The notes below the pieces were generated by a model that saw only the letters and a list, made by a program, of their open reading frames with translations, was not told where the DNA came from and did no database searches. 5,648 nucleotides of DNA, taken from NCBI GenBank assembly GCA_947441325.1, contig CANETR010000172.1, positions 1 to 5,648 on the forward strand, read 5' to 3'. The translations under genes and the position numbers were made by a program. Position 1 is the first letter of the stretch, and every line of letters starts with the position of its first letter. The stretch comes from Saprospiraceae bacterium. GTDB taxonomy: Bacteria > Bacteroidota > Bacteroidia > Chitinophagales > Saprospiraceae. Below are positions 1 through 5,648 of the stretch, piece by piece.

Positions 1-385
1 TATCCTCAATGTGTTCTTTTCTGAAAATCTTTATCAGCATTTGGGATGGAATGATTCCCATAAAAATTCCCGAATTGTCAACCGCTGCTACAAAAGAAGT
101 ATTATTTGTTAATGCATGATTGGTAGCTTCCTGAAGATTAGATTCAATGTTCAATGTGTAACAATCTTGCATTATCTCAGCTGAATTTTGATTGCTTTTT
201 GCAGTCAATAATATTTGAATTGGAATGTAACCCATCAATTTCCTTTCTTTATCAAGAACGAAAATTTGACCAGTATCGTCAAAATTGTTTTGCCTTAGCA
301 GCTCAAAAATTTGATCAATTTTATCATCAATTTTACAACAGGGAATATTATTGCTTAGAAATTCGACTAGGTTGTTCTGCTTCAT
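1..385 (-). CDS. CBS-domain protein, probably MgtE-type magnesium transporter (N-terminal part, truncated by window edge)
   Basis: Reading the minus strand from the ATG at 385-383 gives 128 open residues that continue past the left edge. An in-frame TGA at 394-392, three codons upstream, fixes this as the only ATG start. The protein shows two CBS-like halves. The first, about residues 15-65, contains FVLDKERKLMGYIP; the second, about 70-122, contains VAAVDNSGIFMGIIP. In CBS pairs such segments bind adenine nucleotides or Mg2+ and gate an attached domain. The run LIKIFRKEHIED directly after the second half resembles the linker of MgtE-family Mg2+ channels that carry CBS domains, here without the usual N-terminal superhelical MgtE_N domain. 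The membrane domain itself would lie outside the window, so the transporter assignment is inferred and the CBS assignment is firmer. Other CBS-linked proteins cannot be excluded. The gene is divergent from the cupin/CHAT pair. Confidence 0.7.
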   Translation of the reverse strand, partial: MKQNNLVEFLSNNIPCCKIDDKIDQIFELLRQNNFDDTGQIFVLDKERKLMGYIPIQILLTAKSNQNSAEIMQDCYTLNIESNLQEATNHALTNNTSFVAAVDNSGIFMGIIPSQMLIKIFRKEHIED

Positions 386-530
386 AGATTTTCAGTTTAA
401 TCTGTTTTGAATAATTTGACCTAGGCTTTGGTATTTGTCTATAAGTTGATCTGGAAAATGCTAAATATTATATATTAGTTAAGGTAAATATTTTTTATCT
501 TTATTCAGGCTATAAAATTATAAAAAAAAT
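386..530. promoter_or_regulatory. Divergent AT-rich intergenic region, presumed promoters of both flanking genes
   Basis: This 145-bp stretch separates the minus-strand CBS gene from the plus-strand cupin/CHAT pair and must hold whatever initiates both. No perfect Bacteroidota -7 box (TAnnTTTG) is visible in either direction. The nearest plus-strand matches, each one base off, are TATATTAG at 471-478 and TATCTTTA at 496-503. Neither has a convincing -33 TTTG at the usual distance. An 18-bp imperfect dyad with CTAA/TTAG tips lies at 461-478. The start codon at 531 is preceded by an A-rich run (521-529), which is the normal translation-start context in this phylum. Confidence 0.35.
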
Positions 531-896
531 ATGAATATGTTTACAAAAAAACGACAAGACAGTCCTGAGTTTGAAGCTGCCGATTTAACCATATTGCGTG
601 AATTGGTAAATCCGTTAAATGATAAACTTAACATAGGCTACAGTCTTGCAGAGGCCAGACTGCCCATATCAATGGCATCTCTACCTCATAGCCTCAAGGC
701 TACTGAATTATACTATATTCTAAACGGCAGAGGAATTTTGCATATCAATGATTCAAGTGCCGAGCTAAACAAAGGTGATTCTGCTCTTGTTCCGGCCAAT
801 GCGATTCAGTTTATTGAAAATATTGGAGAAGAAGAACTGGTATTTCTTTGTATTGTTGAACCTTATTGGACACCAGAATTGGAAAAAGTAAGCTGA
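531..896 (+). CDS. Small single-domain cupin protein
   Basis: This 121-residue protein is a single cupin beta-barrel (Cupin_2 type) with no signal peptide, so it is probably cytosolic. Cupin motif 1 is SLPHSLKATELYYILNGRG (residues 50-68), giving H53, E59 and G66; the usual second histidine is L55. Motif 2 runs from G82-D83 through P88 to N97, with Q93 where the metal-binding histidine normally sits. The tail FLCIVEPYW (105-113) resembles a recognisable subfamily of small bacterial cupins. Only two of the four classical metal ligands remain, so it may bind metal differently or act as a ligand-binding protein instead of an enzyme. ATG 531 is taken as the start; ATG 537 is an equally plausible alternative two codons later. 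The stop is followed after 9 bp by the TPR-CHAT start, implying co-transcription. Substrate unknown. Confidence 0.88.
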   Translation: MNMFTKKRQDSPEFEAADLTILRELVNPLNDKLNIGYSLAEARLPISMASLPHSLKATELYYILNGRGILHINDSSAELNKGDSALVPANAIQFIENIGEEELVFLCIVEPYWTPELEKVS

Positions 897-905
897 TTAA
901 ATCCC

Positions 906-3836
906 ATGCGCTGCCTTTTATTTTGTTTGTTTTTAAGTCTTTCTGTGCAACTTTCTGCTCAGGACGATCTTTTGCGCTTGAAAAATACATACAATAAGGC
1001 GCTACAAAATAAGGCATCAACTGACAGTTTGGCGAATCTTAGTTATAGATTGGCAAGGGCTTTTCTAGCCCAAAAAGATTATGAAAATACACTGCTGTTT
1101 TTTGAAAAAGAATTCCAGTTAAGGAAATTACAGCCTGATACAGGTTCATTTATCCTTCAAAAATCCAATTCCTATTTTAACGTTGCTGCCTTCAGAAGAC
1201 AAAAAGGCGATTATGACATTGCTGAAAAAATTGCATTGGAAGCCTTGGCCTATAATCTTCGGTACTTCGGGAAAAATGCATCAGAGACTGCCGATGCATA
1301 TAAACAACTTGCCGAAATTATGCTTTTGCAGAAAAAACCAGTTTTGTATAAAGAATATCTCAAGCAGGCTATCAGGATAAGAAAAAATGAGGAAGCGGGA
1401 CTTGGTGTTGAATACATTAAACTTTTAATATTGGAAGCAGGTGGTTTGGCAGAGCTGGGAGACAATGAAAGTGCTAAAGTTCAGCTTTTATTGGCATTAT
1501 CACTTTTGAATAAATCAAGTAAAAAGGACGAGCAGCTATTTGCTCGAATATACAATAGCCTGGCAAGTATATCAGAATTGCAAGGAAGATTTGTAGAGGC
1601 ATTAAATTATGCCAATAAATCACTCGAAATTAGATTAAAAGAAGGCGATAGTCATATTGGTGCCGCCATGTCTTACAGCAATATTGGTGTTTATTATTAT
1701 AAATTAGAACAGTACAATGAATCTTTGATTCCTTTAAATAAGAGTATTAAGATTTTTAAAGATTTACTGGGAGATGACAATCCAAAAACGCTCGAAACTA
1801 TGTCTCATTTAGCAGCGGCGCAGATTGCACTAAATGAGTTTGACAAAGCAAAAGTCCTGTTGAACAAAATATTAACTTCCAAAAAAGAAGAGAGTTACTA
1901 TTTGGCGCTTTGGCACCTGGCCGAAATTGAAGAAAAAAAGGGAAATATTAAGGCCGCCATTCTTTACCTGCAAAAAGTAGAAAATGAATTGATGCGATTA
2001 TATGGCAGTATTCATCCCAAACTCTTGGATTTTTATCTGGATTTCGCGTTTTTCTACAAAAGGACCAATAATGAAAAAACTGCTAAGCTATATTTTTATA
2101 AAAGTTTAGCATCGAATGAGATTTCAGATCGAGTTTCCGACCCTATAAAATATATGAGGGCAACGGCAGGTTTACTTTTTCTTGATAATAAGGTGGATGA
2201 AAAATTTGTTAATCGCTCAATTAGTCTGATTGCTCTGATATGGAGAAACTGTAATGGAGATTCCGATTATAAAATTGCAATAAAGGAGATTCGACAGTTC
2301 TACGAGGCTTTGATTTCAAACATATACAATACCTTTCAAGAGCAAAAATCACCCGAAAATTTACTCATCAGCTGTTTCGAATCTATAAAATCGATGCAGT
2401 TGACAACTTCATTAAGCGAATTTGAAATGCTAAAAAAAGCAAAAGTGCCGCTTAATCAAATTGAAAAATACAAGGATTTAAAACATGCCGTAATTTATCA
2501 TGAAAAACAATGGCTCGAGGCCGAATTTGGAAAAGATAATATCGCCTCAGTAAAACTGCGCAAAGACTTTGAAAATGCAGAAATTGAATTTTTAAAGTTG
2601 AAATCACAGTTGGAAAAAAGTTATCATTTTCAGTTTTATGGACAAAATGCAACAAAGGATTTTAGCAATTTTAGAAAACAAATTCCTAAAAACGAGTTGG
2701 TCCTGCATTACTTTTTGGGTGACAGTCTTAGTTTTTTGCTGGCATTCAATCAACATAAGTTTGAATTAAAAAAAATTGAAAAACAAATTTTTCCTGAATT
2801 GTCAGCATTTCTAGTAGATCTCTTGAATGTGCAGTCTGTAGAGGACAATCTTAATGCATCTGCGCGTAAATTTTATAAAAGTTCAAATCTTATATCCAAG
2901 GCTATATTACCCCAAAAAGAGTTCTTTGATGGAGTTAAGAAAATTACTGTAATTCCAGATGCACTATTGTTTTACCTGCCTTTTGAATTACTTTTTTTGA
3001 ATAATGGCGAAAAACAATTCGACAAATTTCAGGAAATGCCCTATCTAATAAAAAGTTTTTCAGTTCGTTATGCCTACAGTTTACAGGTGTTGAATAAACA
3101 GAGACATTCGGATAAGAAATGTAAGATAACAGCCATTGCCCCTTTTTACAGCAGTAAAGGCAGCGAGCTTATGACCTTGAAAGCGGATAAAGAATTAAAT
3201 AATTTAGAAGAGCATTACGGGGGGCAGTTTTTTAGAAATAAAAATATCAACAAGGCTCAAATGTTAAAGATTTTGGCAGGAAATCCCGATATTCTTCATC
3301 TTGCCATGCATGCCAGTGCTCCCGATAATTCAAACGCTTTTTTTTATCTTTCAAATCAGGAAAAGTTGGACATACAGGAAATATCAAGATTCAATTTGGA
3401 CAATACTGCTATGATTGTTTTGAGTGCTTGTCAGACTGCGTTGGGAATACAAAAGGAGGGAGACGGGCTCATGAGTTTGGGTAGAGCTTTTGCTTATTCA
3501 GGAGCATCTTCAATAGTAAATACGCTATGGCCTTTGCATGATCACTCAGCTATTGAACTAATGAAATTGTTTTATGCATATTTGGATAAGGGTTTGACAA
3601 AATCTGAGGCATTGAGAATGGCTAAATTAGATTTTCTGAATAATGCAGCTGCATTGCATTCACATCCAATCTATTGGGCAGCACCTGTAATTTGGGGCAA
3701 TGACGCAGCCATACAGATACAGAAAAAATCATCCTTTCTTTGGGTTTATGTTTTTTCAATTTTTTCTTTTATCCTGGCGCTTTCAATGTGGATATTCCGC
3801 AAAAGAATAATATTTGGACTAAAAAAGCTAAAATAA
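906..3836 (+). CDS. Secreted, membrane-anchored TPR-CHAT protein (caspase-fold peptidase)
   Basis: This 976-residue protein begins with a signal peptide (hydrophobic core about residues 4-17; likely cleavage SA18|Q19). Residues about 40-405 form roughly nine TPR-like helical hairpins, several with a period near 42 (for example around 85-125, 210-250 and 252-292). A helical linker, about 415-580, follows. The CHAT domain (about 590-935) carries HLAMHASA with catalytic H802, SACQTALG with catalytic C842, and the conserved block GASSIVNTLWPLHD. Spacing of 40 residues between His and Cys is normal for the family, so the dyad is intact. A hydrophobic helix at 944-964 is followed by a basic tail (RKR...KKLK), implying that the TPR and CHAT parts face the periplasm with the tail in the cytoplasm. 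TPRs probably bind a partner or substrate; the target is unknown. It lies 9 bp after the cupin gene. The CHAT assignment is firm; peptidase activity and location are inferred. Confidence 0.93.
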   Translation: MRCLLFCLFLSLSVQLSAQDDLLRLKNTYNKALQNKASTDSLANLSYRLARAFLAQKDYENTLLFFEKEFQLRKLQPDTGSFILQKSNSYFNVAAFRRQKGDYDIAEKIALEALAYNLRYFGKNASETADAYKQLAEIMLLQKKPVLYKEYLKQAIRIRKNEEAGLGVEYIKLLILEAGGLAELGDNESAKVQLLLALSLLNKSSKKDEQLFARIYNSLASISELQGRFVEALNYANKSLEIRLKEGDSHIGAAMSYSNIGVYYYKLEQYNESLIPLNKSIKIFKDLLGDDNPKTLETMSHLAAAQIALNEFDKAKVLLNKILTSKKEESYYLALWHLAEIEEKKGNIKAAILYLQKVENELMRLYGSIHPKLLDFYLDFAFFYKRTNNEKTAKLYFYKSLASNEISDRVSDPIKYMRATAGLLFLDNKVDEKFVNRSISLIALIWRNCNGDSDYKIAIKEIRQFYEALISNIYNTFQEQKSPENLLISCFESIKSMQLTTSLSEFEMLKKAKVPLNQIEKYKDLKHAVIYHEKQWLEAEFGKDNIASVKLRKDFENAEIEFLKLKSQLEKSYHFQFYGQNATKDFSNFRKQIPKNELVLHYFLGDSLSFLLAFNQHKFELKKIEKQIFPELSAFLVDLLNVQSVEDNLNASARKFYKSSNLISKAILPQKEFFDGVKKITVIPDALLFYLPFELLFLNNGEKQFDKFQEMPYLIKSFSVRYAYSLQVLNKQRHSDKKCKITAIAPFYSSKGSELMTLKADKELNNLEEHYGGQFFRNKNINKAQMLKILAGNPDILHLAMHASAPDNSNAFFYLSNQEKLDIQEISRFNLDNTAMIVLSACQTALGIQKEGDGLMSLGRAFAYSGASSIVNTLWPLHDHSAIELMKLFYAYLDKGLTKSEALRMAKLDFLNNAAALHSHPIYWAAPVIWGNDAAIQIQKKSSFLWVYVFSIFSFILALSMWIFRKRIIFGLKKLK

Positions 3837-3843
3837 TTTATGC

Positions 3844-3851
3844 TATCTTTG
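3844..3851 (+). promoter_or_regulatory. Bacteroidota -7 promoter box for the exonuclease gene
   Basis: TATCTTTG is an exact match to the Bacteroidota sigma-ABfr -7 consensus TAnnTTTG. It lies 33 bp before the exonuclease ATG, predicting a short leader of about 25-30 nt. A TTTG at 3813-3816 is too far upstream (27 bp gap) to be a good -33 element, and the intervening sequence is simply AT-rich. The box suggests the exonuclease is transcribed independently of the cupin/CHAT pair, although no terminator is visible between them. Confidence 0.65.
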
Positions 3852-3884
3852 TCCTGATTCATATAATGACTAAAATTTAAAACA

Positions 3885-4685
3885 ATGTTCAATCTCGATA
3901 AAGACCTGGTGTTTTTCGACTTGGAAACCACAGGTGGCGATGTAAATAAAGACAGAATTGTGCAGGCTGCGCTTATTAAATATTTTAAAGATGGTTCTGA
4001 ACCGGCCGAGCGTAAATATTTGGTTAATCCAATGCAAGCGATCAATCCAGAGGCAATAAAAGTGCATGGAATCAGTGATGAAATGGTCAAAGACGCACTG
4101 CCCTTTAAATTGATTGCTGTTGAACTACTAGATTTTATCGGAGATGCTGATTTGGCAGGCTACAATTCAAATCGATTCGACATACCGCTGCTCATAGAAG
4201 AATTTGCCCGTACAGGTATGGTTTTTACCCTGGATGGACGCAGGTTAATCGATGCTCTTCAGATTTTTTATAAAATGGAACCGCGCACACTTAGAGCTGC
4301 ATTAAAATTCTACTGCGGCAAAGATTTAACAGATGCGCACGATGCAATGGCAGACACAAAAGCAACCCTGGAGGTACTTGCCGGTCAGATAAAATATTAT
4401 GAAAATACCAACTGGGTAGATGTATCTAGCGGTGAAGTAATAGAAAAACCTGTCAGAAATGACATGCAGGCTATTCACAATTTCATCAATGGAAATGACA
4501 ATAAAGTGGACCTTACAGGTCGTTTTATTCGTAATGAAAAGGGACAGATTATTTTCAATTTTGGAAATCAAAAAGGTCAGGTAGCAAAGGATCATCCAAA
4601 TGTGCTACGCTGGGTTATTGAAAAGGACTTTCCGCTACAAGTAAAGGAAATTGCAAGGGCCATATTGGCAGGAAAGATGCATTAA
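3885..4685 (+). CDS. DEDDh 3'-5' exonuclease (DnaQ-like) with ExoX-like C-terminal module
   Basis: This 266-residue protein has all DEDDh residues of the RNase T/DnaQ exonuclease superfamily. Exo I is FFDLETTG with D12 and E14, Exo II is NSNRFDIPLL with D99, and Exo III is HDAMADT with H152 and D157. HGISDEM (61-67) is the usual conserved block after the first strands. Such enzymes remove nucleotides from 3' ends of DNA or RNA using two metal ions. Residues about 195-266 form an extra module, with FNFGNQKGQV and NVLRWVIEKDF, resembling the C-terminal domain of exodeoxyribonuclease X-like proteins. It is therefore more likely a stand-alone repair or processing nuclease than the replicative proofreading subunit. 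No signal peptide; cytoplasmic. It follows the CHAT gene by 48 bp but has its own promoter box, so a functional link is doubtful. The nucleic-acid substrate cannot be read from the sequence. Confidence 0.92.
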   Translation: MFNLDKDLVFFDLETTGGDVNKDRIVQAALIKYFKDGSEPAERKYLVNPMQAINPEAIKVHGISDEMVKDALPFKLIAVELLDFIGDADLAGYNSNRFDIPLLIEEFARTGMVFTLDGRRLIDALQIFYKMEPRTLRAALKFYCGKDLTDAHDAMADTKATLEVLAGQIKYYENTNWVDVSSGEVIEKPVRNDMQAIHNFINGNDNKVDLTGRFIRNEKGQIIFNFGNQKGQVAKDHPNVLRWVIEKDFPLQVKEIARAILAGKMH

Positions 4686-4688
4686 GGC

Positions 4689-4710
4689 TTGGCCAGAAAG
4701 GCTAGACTTT
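4689..4710 (+). terminator. Possible weak terminator hairpin in convergent gap
   Basis: Just after the exonuclease stop, 4689-4694 (TTGGCC) can pair with 4700-4705 (GGCTAG) around the loop AGAAA. This gives a 6-bp stem that includes two G-T wobbles. It is followed by CTTTATGTTTAT, a poor T-tract. Position between two convergent stop codons supports a termination role for the plus-strand gene, but the stem is short. No T-tract follows it on the minus strand. Confidence 0.3.
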
Positions 4711-4714
4711 ATGT

Positions 4715-5473
4715 TTATCGCTTCAAACGGGCGGTCTTGTCGTAATTGCCAATAAAACTTTTGCCTGTTAGACCAAAATCGGCTACTGCAAGAAATACCA
4801 GGTCTTCCTGCCCTAGGTTTACTGATTGATGAATGGACCAACGTGGAATTAGGGCGAAGTCACCTGGACCTACTTCATTCTCGAAATTATCGACAATTAC
4901 TTTACCTTTTCCTTTCAGGAAAATGAAAACAGTTTCGTGGGCATGTCTGTGCATTTCATTGGCTTTGCCAGGCTTGACAGTCACAATTCTGGGATCTAAC
5001 ACTTCCAGCTTAAAAGGGAGTAGTTGTACAGCAAAATCAATGTTGAGTTCATCAACTTTATTTTCGTAAAGACCGCTCAGCTTATCATCTGCTATGTTTG
5101 AAACTAATTCACTTTCAGTTTGAACGGCTGTCAGTGATTTTTGCTGATTGATTTTTTCTAATAAGACGCCAACTCTGGCAAGTTGTATGTCGCCATACAC
5201 TCTGTTTACCAGTATTCCAAAATTTTCTGACCAATCTGTTAGTGTTTCAGGTTTTGAAATCCACTGTATAAATTTGTTGACTTCACTGCGGTTTTCATCA
5301 TTTTGCAAACCGTGGAGGAAAATAGCAGCTAAAGAGGGACGCAGTTCAGTTATATTGAATGATTCAAGCGAAGAATAGCCTGATTTAAATAGAGATAATT
5401 CTGTATGTAATGACTCGAGCTCAGGACTTGAAAGTTTTTTTGCCTTAATCGAATTAACAAAAAGATCATTCAT
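4715..5473 (-). CDS. Two-part protein: unrecognised helical N-terminal region plus C-terminal cupin
   Basis: This 252-residue protein has a mainly helical N-terminal part (about 1-145) that I do not recognise, and a cupin barrel at about 155-235. Cupin motif 1 starts at PGKANEMHRHAHE: H175 and H177 are the expected metal ligands, with H179 and E180 nearby, while T181 occupies the usual glutamate position. Motif 2, GPGDFALIPRWSIHQSVN, supplies H215 and N219. The metal site therefore looks largely intact, unlike that of the small cupin at 531. The tail DFGLTGKSFIGNYDKTARLKR is a distinctive extension beyond the barrel and may be a family signature. There is no signal peptide, so it is probably cytosolic. 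ATG 5473 follows the stop of the upstream minus-strand gene by 12 bp, indicating an operon. Function unknown; a dioxygenase-like or ligand-sensing role is possible. Confidence 0.85.
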   Translation of the reverse strand: MNDLFVNSIKAKKLSSPELESLHTELSLFKSGYSSLESFNITELRPSLAAIFLHGLQNDENRSEVNKFIQWISKPETLTDWSENFGILVNRVYGDIQLARVGVLLEKINQQKSLTAVQTESELVSNIADDKLSGLYENKVDELNIDFAVQLLPFKLEVLDPRIVTVKPGKANEMHRHAHETVFIFLKGKGKVIVDNFENEVGPGDFALIPRWSIHQSVNLGQEDLVFLAVADFGLTGKSFIGNYDKTARLKR

Positions 5474-5485
5474 TGTTCTAATGAT

Positions 5486-5648
5486 TTATGGTTTGAATTG
5501 AGCATCGAGTTTTTTGGCACGTTCATACATGTCGTCCCAAAATGAAGCTCTCAGGTTCAGCGCTTTAAGCATTCCTTTTCGAAGTTCCAAAGCAGATTTT
5601 TCACTTTCTTCAGCAAGATCTTCGGCTATATTTAGCAGGATTAAACCA
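5486..5648 (-). CDS. C-terminal end of an unidentified protein (truncated by window edge)
   Basis: On the minus strand, one frame is open from the right edge to the TAA at 5488-5486, giving 53 residues. They are strongly helical and highly charged, with AEDLAEESEKSALELRKG and ASFWDDMYERAKKLDAQFKP at the end. The alternating charge and the absence of stops support real coding sequence, as does the 12-bp spacing to the downstream cupin gene. The last helix, with aromatic FWDDMY, loosely recalls the C-terminal helix of haem-oxygenase-like iron-containing redox enzymes. That is a guess from a fragment without any catalytic residues. Product not assigned. Confidence 0.7.
   Translation of the reverse strand, partial: GLILLNIAEDLAEESEKSALELRKGMLKALNLRASFWDDMYERAKKLDAQFKP

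Noticed and set aside
154..387. Plus-strand open frame of 77 codons
   Set aside because: It lies wholly antisense to the CBS-domain coding frame, which has clear domain signatures; the translation has no recognisable features.
915..926. Possible lipoprotein lipobox (LLFC, residues 4-7) in the CHAT protein
   Set aside because: The cysteine is too near the N-terminus, before the hydrophobic core, and the residue before it is Phe; a standard signal peptide with SAQ cleavage fits better.
3866..3880. Four-codon mini-ORF (ATG ACT AAA ATT TAA) in the exonuclease leader
   Set aside because: Too short to distinguish from chance in AT-rich DNA; no pause motif or attenuator structure is visible around it.
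3746..4090. Minus-strand open frame of 114 codons spanning the CHAT 3' end and the exonuclease 5' end
   Set aside because: It overlaps two well-supported genes and the promoter between them on the opposite strand, and has no motif of its own.
4326..4595. Minus-strand open frame of 89 codons inside the exonuclease gene
   Set aside because: Antisense shadow of a gene with all DEDDh motifs intact; no independent coding evidence.
906..4685. TPR-CHAT plus nuclease as a CRISPR type III-E-like (Craspase) or other cytoplasmic defence module
   Set aside because: There are no CRISPR repeats or Cas proteins in the window, the CHAT protein has a signal peptide, and the exonuclease has its own promoter.
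4833..5378. Two plus-strand open frames (4833-5069 and 5148-5378)
   Set aside because: Both are antisense to the C-terminal cupin gene and show no domain or translation-start support.

Overview
The window looks like chromosomal DNA of a member of the Bacteroidota. The DNA is AT-rich, and start codons are preceded by A-rich stretches rather than clear Shine-Dalgarno sites. A perfect Bacteroidota-type -7 promoter box (TATCTTTG, consensus TAnnTTTG) sits just upstream of the exonuclease gene. A secreted TPR-CHAT protein whose signal peptide ends in SAQ also fits this phylum. No finer taxonomic placement can be supported.

Layout, left to right. (1) 1-385, minus strand: the N-terminal 128 residues of a CBS-domain protein that runs off the left edge, probably an MgtE-type Mg2+ transporter. 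(2) 386-530: a divergent, very AT-rich intergenic region. (3) 531-896 and 906-3836, plus strand: a tight pair encoding a small cytosolic cupin with a reduced metal site and a 976-residue TPR-CHAT protein. The latter has a signal peptide, about nine TPR-like repeats, an intact His/Cys CHAT dyad (H802/C842) and a C-terminal membrane anchor. (4) 3885-4685, plus strand: a DEDDh 3'-5' exonuclease with an ExoX-like C-terminal module and its own promoter. (5) 4686-4714: a 29-bp convergent gap with a possible short terminator hairpin. (6) 5473-4715, minus strand: a two-part protein, an unrecognised helical N-terminal region plus a C-terminal cupin. It lies 12 bp after the 3' end of another minus-strand gene (5648-5486), of which only the last 53 residues are visible.

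The most unusual unit is the cupin/TPR-CHAT pair. CHAT domains are caspase-fold cysteine peptidases. This one is predicted to face the periplasm, tethered by a C-terminal helix, with a large TPR array as a likely protein-sensing or substrate-docking arm. The adjacent cupin is predicted to be cytosolic, so a direct physical partnership is not obvious; co-transcription is the main evidence linking them. The right-hand minus-strand pair looks like a separate small-molecule operon of unknown substrate. No CRISPR array, transposon, RNA gene or phage feature was seen.
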